Source: Proteiniphilum sp.
GTDB lineage: Bacteria > Bacteroidota > Bacteroidia > Bacteroidales > Dysgonomonadaceae
Assembly: GCA_015478855.1 (NCBI GenBank)
Contig: JADMKJ010000176.1
Location: 1-64,000, forward strand
DNA: 64,000 nt
Direction: 5' to 3'
Part shown: piece by piece, positions 40,895 through 49,482 of the stretch
How positions within the stretch are numbered: the first letter of the stretch is position 1
Layout of the letters: the number at the start of each line of letters is the position of its first letter
Notes under the pieces: generated by a model
What the model saw: only the letters and a program-made list of their open reading frames with translations
Database searches by the model: none
What the model was told of the DNA's origin: nothing
Translations under genes and position numbers: made by a program

Positions 40895-42988
40895 ATGAAT
40901 ATTCTTCAAACCGAAATACAATTTGTTCCCGGCGTAGGACCTAAAAGAGCCGAGATCCTGAATAAGGAGCTTGATATCTTTACACTGGGTGATTTGTTAC
41001 GTTGGTACCCCTACCGCTATATCGACAGAACGCGGGTTTATTATGTGCACGAGATCGACAACTCGATGGCATACATCCAGCTGAAAGGAAAGATTACCGC
41101 CTTCGAGACCTTTGGTGAAGGCAGGAGACGAAGGCTCGTAGCTCACTTTACCGACGGTACAGGCATCATTGACCTTATCTGGTTTCAGGGTGTTCGCTTT
41201 ATTGAAAACAAGTACAAGCTGAATCAGGAGTATATCGTCTTCGGAAAACCCACTCTCTTCAACGGTAAGTGGAACATTGCCCATCCGGAAATCGATCCCT
41301 ATATGGATGAATCCGATCGCCCTGAGGGGCTGATGGCTATGTACAACACCACCGAGAAGATGAAAAACCACTTCCTCAACTCAAAAGCGATGCAGAAGAT
41401 CATCGGGAATGCTTTCGGGTTGATCAGGGAGCGACTACCCGAGACACTCTCAGTCGATGTGATCGAACAGGCCGGGCTCATCCCATTTCACGATGCAGTG
41501 GAGAATATCCATTTTCCGAAAGCACCTCCTCTGCTGCGTGATGCAGAGTTCCGTCTCAAGTTTGAAGAGCTTTTCTTTATCCAGCTGAATATTGTCCGAT
41601 ATGCTTCCGACAGGAATGCAAAGCTGAACGGTTTCATCTTCAGGAAGGTGGGTGAGAACCTGCATACATTTTATAAAAAACATCTTCCTTTTGAGCTGAC
41701 CAATGCACAAAAGAAGGTGATCAGGGAGATAAGAAAGGATACAGCTTCAGGGAAACAGATGAACCGCCTGCTGCAGGGTGATGTGGGCAGCGGCAAGACC
41801 CTTGTGGCGATCATGTGCATGCTGATAGCACTGGACAATGGATTTCAGTCCTGCCTGATGGCACCCACCGAGATCCTGGCAACACAACACTTTGAGACGT
41901 TTACTCAGATGTTGTCAGGTATGAGTGTACGGGTGGCGCTGCTGACCGGTTCCACTAAGAAGAAAGAGAGAGAGCTGATCCATGCGGCCCTGCTCATGGG
42001 AGAGATTGATATATTGATTGGTACACATGCCCTTCTTGAAGATGTGGTGCGGTTCCGCAATCTCGGTTTCGTGGTGATTGATGAACAGCACCGCTTTGGT
42101 GTGGTACAGCGGGCCAGGTTGTGGGAGAAGAACAATCAGCCTCCACATATGCTTGTGATGACAGCCACTCCGATACCACGTACCCTGGCCATGACCGTGT
42201 ACGGCGACCTGAATGTCTCGGTGATCGATGAACTACCGCCGGGACGTAAGCCGGTGCAGACAGTGCATCGTTACGACAAGAAACGGGGTGCCCTCTATCA
42301 GTTTCTTCGTGAACAGATAAAACAGGGGCGGCAGATCTATATTGTTTACCCATTGATCGAGGAGAGTGAAACGCTCGATCTGAAGAATCTGGAGGAGGGG
42401 TATGTGCATATAAAGGAGGCTTTCCCTGAATACACCGTCTGCAAGATGCACGGCCGGATGAAACCGGCCGAGAAGGAGGAGGTGATGCGGCAGTTTGTGG
42501 CGAACGAAGCGCAGATCATGGTCTCCACCACCGTGATTGAGGTAGGCGTGAACGTCCCAAATGCAAGTGTGATGGTGATTGAGAGTGCCCAGCGGTTTGG
42601 TCTCTCACAGCTACATCAGCTACGTGGCAGGGTAGGGCGGGGGGCAGATCAATCCTTCTGCGTGCTGATCACACCCTACGAGCTCTCTTCGGATACCCGT
42701 AAGCGTATTGAGATCATGACAGAGAGTAATGATGGTTTCGTGATTGCCGAGGCGGACCTGAAACTGCGTGGCCCAGGCGACCTGGAGGGTACACAGCAGA
42801 GCGGCATCCCCTTTAACCTCCACATTGCCGATCTGGTACGGGATAACGCCATCCTCTTTCGTGCACGTGAGATTGCAGAGGAGTTGATCGAAAAGGATCC
42901 AAAGCTGGAGCAGCCCGGACACATGGTGCTCAGGCAGCAGTTGAGCCGTTTAAGCGGCAACCGCTACGATTGGGGAAGGATTAGTTGA
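40895..42988 (+). CDS. recG: ATP-dependent DNA helicase RecG
   Basis: FVPGVGPKRAEILNKEL; LLQGDVGSGKTLVA; VIDEQHRFGVVQR; TATPIPRTLA. Confidence 0.95.
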   Translation: MNILQTEIQFVPGVGPKRAEILNKELDIFTLGDLLRWYPYRYIDRTRVYYVHEIDNSMAYIQLKGKITAFETFGEGRRRRLVAHFTDGTGIIDLIWFQGVRFIENKYKLNQEYIVFGKPTLFNGKWNIAHPEIDPYMDESDRPEGLMAMYNTTEKMKNHFLNSKAMQKIIGNAFGLIRERLPETLSVDVIEQAGLIPFHDAVENIHFPKAPPLLRDAEFRLKFEELFFIQLNIVRYASDRNAKLNGFIFRKVGENLHTFYKKHLPFELTNAQKKVIREIRKDTASGKQMNRLLQGDVGSGKTLVAIMCMLIALDNGFQSCLMAPTEILATQHFETFTQMLSGMSVRVALLTGSTKKKERELIHAALLMGEIDILIGTHALLEDVVRFRNLGFVVIDEQHRFGVVQRARLWEKNNQPPHMLVMTATPIPRTLAMTVYGDLNVSVIDELPPGRKPVQTVHRYDKKRGALYQFLREQIKQGRQIYIVYPLIEESETLDLKNLEEGYVHIKEAFPEYTVCKMHGRMKPAEKEEVMRQFVANEAQIMVSTTVIEVGVNVPNASVMVIESAQRFGLSQLHQLRGRVGRGADQSFCVLITPYELSSDTRKRIEIMTESNDGFVIAEADLKLRGPGDLEGTQQSGIPFNLHIADLVRDNAILFRAREIAEELIEKDPKLEQPGHMVLRQQLSRLSGNRYDWGRIS

Positions 42989-43012
42989 TGGGTTGATTCA
43001 ACCCCATGATGA

Positions 43013-43128
43013 TTTGCTTATTGAACGATTAAACGATTTACTGATTATTAAAGCATCATATTCTCTGATCATCTGTTCGTCTGACTGTCGCATCGACAAA
43101 TCGTCATATCATCGCATCATCAAATCAG
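43013..43128. repeat. degenerate GATGATT/CGATTA-type repeat 3' of recG and the Gfo/Idh gene
   Basis: catcgacaaatcgtcatatcatcgcatcatcaaatc; same word family as 1-119. Confidence 0.65.
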
Positions 43129-44796
43129 TTAACCTCTTGTGATCTCTTCCTTCTCAGCATCCCAGTACATCGTGCGACCTTCCAGATAGGCTCTCGTGCC
43201 CATATGTGCAGTGATGGCTTCCTGAAATCCCTCATCAATACCGCAGGAGGGTTGCCTGCCTGTACGTATACACTCAAGCCATTCACGCAGATGAAGGTAG
43301 GTGGTGTTGTACCGTTTTCCGTCTACATATGAATACAACAGACCTCTTTCAGCAAAATAAAGCTCTGTGGCTGAGGTGACAGCATCAATACTTTTTCCGG
43401 GCATATAGTGGTAGAAAGGTTCCCCTGGTTTAATGGTGCCATTCTCTATTTTCTCCCTGTACTGTTCCGAACGTGGGTCGATGGTCACTGTAAGGGTGTT
43501 ACCCACCTCCATCGTGGCATCGTGTCCCATGATCTTCCTGCTTCTGCTGAACTGATTCCCCAGGGTGGCTGAATAGAGCATGGTAAAGCCTTTATCGGAA
43601 TACTCAAAGGCTGTTTGCAGCACATCGGGGACGGTACGTCCATCTTTGAAGAAGTAGACGCCACCGGAAGAGGTGGCCGAGGAGGGAATGCCCAGGCCGA
43701 GGATCTGATTCATGGCATCATACTCATGTGTCAGCAGATCACCGCTTAATCCGGTACTGTAATCCCACCAGCAACGCCAGCGGAAGAACCGTTCCAGGCT
43801 GAATTTATCACGTGGTTCCGGTCCTACGTATTGTGCCACTCCTGCAGATGTCATATAATCCATATACTCCCTTATTCTGTCGGGATCACCTTCGAACTGA
43901 TTCCAGTCGATACTGCTGGGACTGGCATCAGGATGGATGGGGTAGACCCACGCTCCGTTGGGGTCGTTTCTGTTGGTGCCTGTCTCTATCAGTGTGATGG
44001 GTCCCAACAGCCCTTTTTCAACTATCTCACGTGCTCTGCCATACGCTTCCACCTGCCTGTTCTGATGCCCCAGCTGAAAGACCACTCCACTCTGTTTCAC
44101 CGCTTCACGCAGTGCATAAGTCTCTGGCACAGTCCACGACATCGGCTTCTCAAGATAGACATGTTTACCAGCCTTAACTGCATCCATAGCCATCTGACCA
44201 TGCCAGTGATCGGGGGAGGCTATCACCACTGCATCCACATCTTCTGCGGCAAGTAGATCCCTGTAGTTGAGGTATCTTTTGGGTTGTGGCCCATAGTTAC
44301 CATTCAATGCCTCACGGTGAATATTGGCAGCTGCAGCTATGGCTTCTTCTGCATGCACATCAAAAATGTCGCATACACCTGTAATGACCACCTGTAGGTC
44401 TTCCTGCTCCCGGAAATCTTTCAGCCGGTTGTTCCCGGGAGTATTCTTCTGTGCCTCTTTTAGGCCCTGAACGTATTGAGGTGTGCCAAAACCGAGAGCA
44501 ATCATCAGTTGCTTGCCACGAATGCCTGAACCTATGATGCCCAGACGGATGGTTTTTCCGTCGATGGGCAGGGGTGTGATGACTGCATTGTCGGTTTTAA
44601 AATGAAACATGTTGGCCGAGGTGAGGTTACTCATCTCTTTTTTTCTTTTCCTGTAAACACCATAAGCCATGGCCCCCAGTACAGGGACAGTAGCCATGGC
44701 CTTTATGGCATCACGCCTGCCCTGAGATACCTGTTTGTGATTCTCTCTGTCCTGATTGTTTTTTTCTTCGTTCAGGTTACTGTCATTATCGTTCAT
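43129..44796 (-). CDS. Gfo/Idh/MocA-family oxidoreductase with Tat-like N-terminus
   Basis: GRRDAIKAMATVPVLGAMA; LGIIGSGIRGKQLM; VIASPDHWHGQMAMDAVKAGKHVYLEKPM. Confidence 0.85.
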   Translation of the reverse strand: MNDNDSNLNEEKNNQDRENHKQVSQGRRDAIKAMATVPVLGAMAYGVYRKRKKEMSNLTSANMFHFKTDNAVITPLPIDGKTIRLGIIGSGIRGKQLMIALGFGTPQYVQGLKEAQKNTPGNNRLKDFREQEDLQVVITGVCDIFDVHAEEAIAAAANIHREALNGNYGPQPKRYLNYRDLLAAEDVDAVVIASPDHWHGQMAMDAVKAGKHVYLEKPMSWTVPETYALREAVKQSGVVFQLGHQNRQVEAYGRAREIVEKGLLGPITLIETGTNRNDPNGAWVYPIHPDASPSSIDWNQFEGDPDRIREYMDYMTSAGVAQYVGPEPRDKFSLERFFRWRCWWDYSTGLSGDLLTHEYDAMNQILGLGIPSSATSSGGVYFFKDGRTVPDVLQTAFEYSDKGFTMLYSATLGNQFSRSRKIMGHDATMEVGNTLTVTIDPRSEQYREKIENGTIKPGEPFYHYMPGKSIDAVTSATELYFAERGLLYSYVDGKRYNTTYLHLREWLECIRTGRQPSCGIDEGFQEAITAHMGTRAYLEGRTMYWDAEKEEITRG

Positions 44797-45287
44797 TTCG
44801 ATTTTCTTTTTTGATGAATGATTCTGTCCATTCCTATTCTTGCTGCCGTGGGGAAGCAGCACAACACTATCGTGGCTGCCAGCATGATAAGATTTTTATC
44901 AACCCACAGGTATGATCCCTCGGGACGCAGTATATATTCTACGTTCAGCAGCGGGGGATGAGACAGGTAGTAAAGTGTCAGCAGTAATGCAGCGCCAATA
45001 TAGCCTGCTTTTTCAAACAGCCCGAGTATAAGTAACAGACCAATAATTGTAAGACCCCAGATATTGATAAAATCGGCGGCAGCCATCAAGTCAGGGTTCT
45101 CGGCAATCTTTCTGAAGAGAGGAGCAAAGAGACCCCGGGAATCCATTAAATAGCCGTAAGCTGTCCACTTGGGAGAAAAGACCTTTGCCAAGCCCTCATA
45201 CAGAAAATACCAGCCGATTAAAACCCTTAATGTTACAAGCCAGAACAGCTGTTTATCAGAGTAATTGTAGTTTGCTTTGTGTTTCAT
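44793..45287 (-). CDS. DoxX-family membrane protein
   Basis: RVLIGWYFLYEGLAKVFSPKWTAYGYL; multi-TM; overlaps the Idh start. Confidence 0.75.
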   Translation of the reverse strand: MKHKANYNYSDKQLFWLVTLRVLIGWYFLYEGLAKVFSPKWTAYGYLMDSRGLFAPLFRKIAENPDLMAAADFINIWGLTIIGLLLILGLFEKAGYIGAALLLTLYYLSHPPLLNVEYILRPEGSYLWVDKNLIMLAATIVLCCFPTAARIGMDRIIHQKRKSK

Positions 45288-45408
45288 ACGATAATTATTT
45301 TACTCATTATGATGCGTACAGCTTCCATCTGCTTGTGTGTTAAAGCATCCATCCTTGTTTCATGAAATATATTCTCTTTGAAAAGACACATTGATTTTTT
45401 TACTGTGA

Positions 45409-45416
45409 CAAAGATA
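45409..45416 (-). promoter_or_regulatory. -7 element TATCTTTG of the DoxX-Idh operon
   Basis: plus-strand CAAAGATA. Confidence 0.45.
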
Positions 45417-45422
45417 TAAAAT

Positions 45423-45451
45423 AATTAAAAAACCCCGCCAAACAGGCGGGG
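45423..45451 (-). terminator. rho-independent terminator (minus strand)
   Basis: CCCCGCC-TGTTT-GGCGGGG followed by TTTTTTAATT on minus. Confidence 0.85.
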
Positions 45452-45553
45452 TCAGGTAGGGTAATATAAGAAATCTTACTAGTTATTTAACATTATAAAG
45501 CATAAGCTCTTTATTATTTAAAACAAATGATATGCATGATGCTTATTATATGA

Positions 45554-45739
45554 TCAGGTATCTTTTACCGTTCGCACCAGGCTTATACCTGAAACAAAAA
45601 ATATGATGCCCAGAACGGCGTAGATAATTACTCCCTTAATCGCTTGTGTCCCACCCGATACACCGGCAAACAGTACAGCAGCATAAATTAAGCCACCAAT
45701 ACCAAGCAGGGTTAACAGTAACCGAACAATCCATCTGAA
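45554..45739 (-). pseudogene. 5'-truncated small two-TM membrane protein gene
   Basis: minus-strand frame FRWIVRLLLTLLGIGGLIYAAVLFAGVSGGTQAIKGVIIYAVLGIIFFVSGISLVRTVKDT*, no ATG, upstream in-frame TGA at 45740-45742. Confidence 0.65.
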
Positions 45740-45751
45740 TCACCTGGTGGT

Positions 45752-46483
45752 GTGAAATTCCTGCCATTACTACGTGCCGGCGATCGACGTGTTGAGATTG
45801 TGAGCAAAACCGTTGATCTGATGACTCCGCTGCAGATTATCGCGGTGCAGGAAAATCCGATGGATAGCCGCGTATTGTTCACTACTACATCAGAGAAAAA
45901 TCAACCTCTCAAATCCTGGAATGTGAAGCTGACCGATGAAAATGGGACAACACAAAATTACGGTCCTTATACCGGTGTGCAGGAAAGTGTGCCGGGTAAC
46001 ATGATTCTTGGCAATAGCAACAGTGGTAAGTACAAGGTTGTGATGATCGGACAGACCAGCGATGGTGTTGAAGTGAAGAGAGAAACGACACTCAATCTGG
46101 ATCGCAGTGCTGAGCTGACAGAAGAAGAAGCGTTGCGTTACAGCATCCTGTTCGATTTCGATAAGTCTAACACTGTTGCTACTTACGAGAAGTTTCTGAC
46201 AGATGTTGTCGCTCCCCGCATTGATGACAATAGTAAAGTCGTCATTCATGGCCACACTGATATTATCGGAAGTGAAGCATATAACATGCAATTGTCGGAA
46301 AAGAGAGCAAGTGAGACTGAACGCATTTTGTCGAATGCCGTAAAGAGATCGGGTAAGAATAGCGTAAAATTCGAAACAGATGCTTTTGGAATGGATACAG
46401 GCAGGGCACCTTTCGACAATAAACTACCTGAGGAACGGTTCTATAACCGTACCGTTGTGATTGATATTGAAAAGGCGAAATAG
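45752..46483 (+). pseudogene. OmpA-family protein, C-terminal part; likely 5'-truncated, no signal peptide
   Basis: GTG start in mid-domain; VVIHGHTDIIGSEAYNMQLSEKRASETERIL OmpA-C motif. Confidence 0.65.
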
Positions 46484-46504
46484 TTAAGGGTTATCAAAAT
46501 GAAC

Positions 46505-46546
46505 AGTGATCCTCATGAAGATAGATTTTCATGGGGATCACTTTTT
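46505..46546 (+). terminator. strong terminator after OmpA-like ORF
   Basis: AGTGATCCTCATGAA / TTCATGGGGATCACT (one G-T pair), 8-nt loop, then TTTTG. Confidence 0.8.
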
Positions 46547-46593
46547 GTTTCCATCTGTAACTGGGTGTAAACCATGAAGATAGTTAAGTGGGT

Positions 46594-49242
46594 CTATTTA
46601 AGACGCTTCTCGAGGATATACCAAAGCGGATAACTGATCCTTACACCCACACCTTCTACTTTTTTATCCACAAAGCTCGTGAAAATGCCTGCCCTGCCCA
46701 ATCCCATGAATCCGATAGAGTAACCACCCTCGAGATATATCTGTCGTTCCTCAGTGATCAACCCATGAATGTGAACTGCTTCATCGAACGAAAAACGTTG
46801 CAGGAAGGGCAGGTTCTTCAGCAGGAGGTATTGTGACTGATAATTGAGATGTCCCTCCATCCACCAGTCACCTGAAGCAGCGTAAGGGGGTAACAGGTTG
46901 AAGCTGCGTGTGAAATCGGATGGGGTGAACAGCATCCGGTTGTTGTGGAAATAGTGAAGGTCGTTCTCATACAAAAGCGCTGCGTGTAAAAAGGAACCGC
47001 CTGAAAAATGATAATCCATCTCCTCGAAGGGAGAGACTTTGATCTTCTGAGAGACGGAGAATAAAAGCTTGTCATACATCGGCGCCTGATTATCGGCAAA
47101 CAGGTTGAACCCCTTCTCATATCCTGCAGCGAATGTTGGATATTTGCTGGATGCGTACCACTTTCGGCCCTCTCTCACCCGGTAACGATAACGGGGTGTA
47201 TAAGAGAGCCCCAGCGTTATCCCGGCTGCTTTATGTGGGGGGTACAGCCCTGCATCGGCAGGGATATTGGGAGGTGCTTCCCTGCCTGTGAGATTAAAGG
47301 AAGCGCGGTTGCTCAAGGGTGCACGTTGATCTATTTCCGCACCGGAGTAGAGATGCAGCCCGTTGGCAATATCAATGGAATGAGTCGCTTTCAGATAGCG
47401 GCTGTCGTAATAACGGATGAAATTTTGTCCCAGGCTGAAGGCTGTCAGCGTGTTCATCAGCCTCGATTCACCGTTCATGCTGTTCACATCGCGCGAGATA
47501 TGCCCTGCAGAGAAATCAAACCGTCCCAGGGACATGGGTGCATAATCCAGCGATGCGGCCACATGCCACAGCCATTTCTGGCGTGCAGTCGTATAATAGA
47601 GGGAGGGAGAGAATGAGAACGCCCGGTTTTTATCAATGGCGTAATTGATTGAAATTGTTTGTCCCAGCCAGAAGCCGTCCACGAAATTATACTCCTTCAG
47701 CGCACCCGTTAATCCACCGTAGCGCAGCGAGAGGTTCGGGTTCATCTGCCACACACCCCCTTGCGTGATTTTTCCGAACAGGGTTGCGGGATTTTCTCCG
47801 ATCGATAGCACCACCTCGTTTCCTGCAGGCTCATTTTCAGGGATGGTGTCGTTACCCGACAGCGAGTCTCTCCTTTGGTAGCTTCTGATCTCCTCTATAC
47901 GAAGCGGCAGTTCACGTATGCTGGTCCAGAAGGTGGTGTCTCTTCTCCATGCCAGTGTGTCTACCTCCATCTGAACCTTTTCAACCTCTTTGATTTCAAG
48001 AGCTTCGTGTTGTTTTTGAATCTCTTCCGGCTCCACCATCTTATTCATCAGCTTCGACATCCTGTACGCTTCCCTTGTCGAGAGCTCCTCTTTCTGCGTC
48101 AGTTTTTCCAGTTCAGTAACGATTTTCTGCTGCCTGGGAGTTAACGGATCTTCAGCCTGCACACCGGCAGAGGCAATCTCCTTTATGGTCTCAGGATGCC
48201 GGGATCCATCTACCTCTACCGAATTATACTTCATCGATGCGTAATATTTTCCCGATCCTTTCACGCCCATCGTATTCAATGTCAACGTCACATCGTAAGT
48301 GGTGGGCAGGTAGACGGAGGGCTTCACCTGATGGAAGTTGATGCGGTAATGCATGGTGGTACCCAGCTCACTGGTTGTAAGATCGGCAATATAGACGTTC
48401 CAGCTGTTCTCGAGGATGTATAGATAGCCGGAAAAGAGATCAGGATTCTTCTTCCGGGGTATCACTTTGATCTTGTTTACGATATGGTCGGGATGGTAGT
48501 CTACATCTTCCAGTCTGAATGCGTAGAACCGAAACGCCCCCGGGGCAAGTGGTGAGATTCTTCCGTCCAGATCCCTGTTGTAGATGCTGGAAGTCATGAT
48601 GCTGAGTCCCCGGGTGACGTTAAACTCTTTGGGTATGGAGCTTTTCAACGCCACCACGTTTTGTGAGTATCTCTCCGGGGAGGTGAAGTGTATCTGGCTT
48701 TGCGACTCCATCACCAGGGGCTGACCAATCAGCGTATTGATGTCTAGATCGGAGGAGTTGACTTTCATGGCCCTCTTGAATATTCCCGGTATCTTATCGA
48801 TCGTCAGGCTTCCCTTGATGTAGGCCTCAGCGTGGTACTCACTGATCTGATAGCGATAGTAGGGCGCATAGGCGATCGCTTTCCGCATGATGCGATAAGC
48901 CGGATCCTCATCGCCGGCAACCACCACCACCTCACCCAGCATATAGGATGTCTCCTGCAGCACAATGCGTATCGACTGGTTGTGCTTTCCCATCGTGATG
49001 TTTTTGTTGATGCTTTCATAGCCCAGCGAACGAAATTCACAGGTGTAGGTGCCCGGTGAGAGCAGGGTTTGAAACTCTCCCAGGTTGTCGGCGGCTATGC
49101 CTTTGGCGGTTTCCTGAATATAGACGGTAGAGTTGGGGACAGGGTCTCCCTGTTCATTGACAATCACACCCTTGAGCTGTTGTGCCTGCAGGGTTGCATG
49201 CAATAGTAAACAACACAGCGTGTAGAGTAATGGTTGCTTCAT
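46594..49242 (-). CDS. DUF5686 outer-membrane protein with carboxypeptidase-like domain
   Basis: QLKGVIVNEQGDPVPNSTVYIQET; AYRIMRKAIAYAPYYRYQISEYHAEAYIKG. Confidence 0.8.
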   Translation of the reverse strand: MKQPLLYTLCCLLLHATLQAQQLKGVIVNEQGDPVPNSTVYIQETAKGIAADNLGEFQTLLSPGTYTCEFRSLGYESINKNITMGKHNQSIRIVLQETSYMLGEVVVVAGDEDPAYRIMRKAIAYAPYYRYQISEYHAEAYIKGSLTIDKIPGIFKRAMKVNSSDLDINTLIGQPLVMESQSQIHFTSPERYSQNVVALKSSIPKEFNVTRGLSIMTSSIYNRDLDGRISPLAPGAFRFYAFRLEDVDYHPDHIVNKIKVIPRKKNPDLFSGYLYILENSWNVYIADLTTSELGTTMHYRINFHQVKPSVYLPTTYDVTLTLNTMGVKGSGKYYASMKYNSVEVDGSRHPETIKEIASAGVQAEDPLTPRQQKIVTELEKLTQKEELSTREAYRMSKLMNKMVEPEEIQKQHEALEIKEVEKVQMEVDTLAWRRDTTFWTSIRELPLRIEEIRSYQRRDSLSGNDTIPENEPAGNEVVLSIGENPATLFGKITQGGVWQMNPNLSLRYGGLTGALKEYNFVDGFWLGQTISINYAIDKNRAFSFSPSLYYTTARQKWLWHVAASLDYAPMSLGRFDFSAGHISRDVNSMNGESRLMNTLTAFSLGQNFIRYYDSRYLKATHSIDIANGLHLYSGAEIDQRAPLSNRASFNLTGREAPPNIPADAGLYPPHKAAGITLGLSYTPRYRYRVREGRKWYASSKYPTFAAGYEKGFNLFADNQAPMYDKLLFSVSQKIKVSPFEEMDYHFSGGSFLHAALLYENDLHYFHNNRMLFTPSDFTRSFNLLPPYAASGDWWMEGHLNYQSQYLLLKNLPFLQRFSFDEAVHIHGLITEERQIYLEGGYSIGFMGLGRAGIFTSFVDKKVEGVGVRISYPLWYILEKRLK

Positions 49243-49482
49243 GAGCTGATGTTTATTGAATAAAGAATCAGCAAAGGTAATTGTTTTTATCTTATTACCT
49301 GACAAGGCAACAGGATCACATGAGGAATATTTCTCAGAACGAGAATCATAGCCGTCTCGATATTAAGTTGTTTACTTATAACAAAACCATGCTCGCTCGC
49401 AAACCATTTTTTTACTATTCGATAGTACCTGTGTTCGTTGTGCCGTAACTGTTACGACGGTTACAATGAGATCGTCATCATG

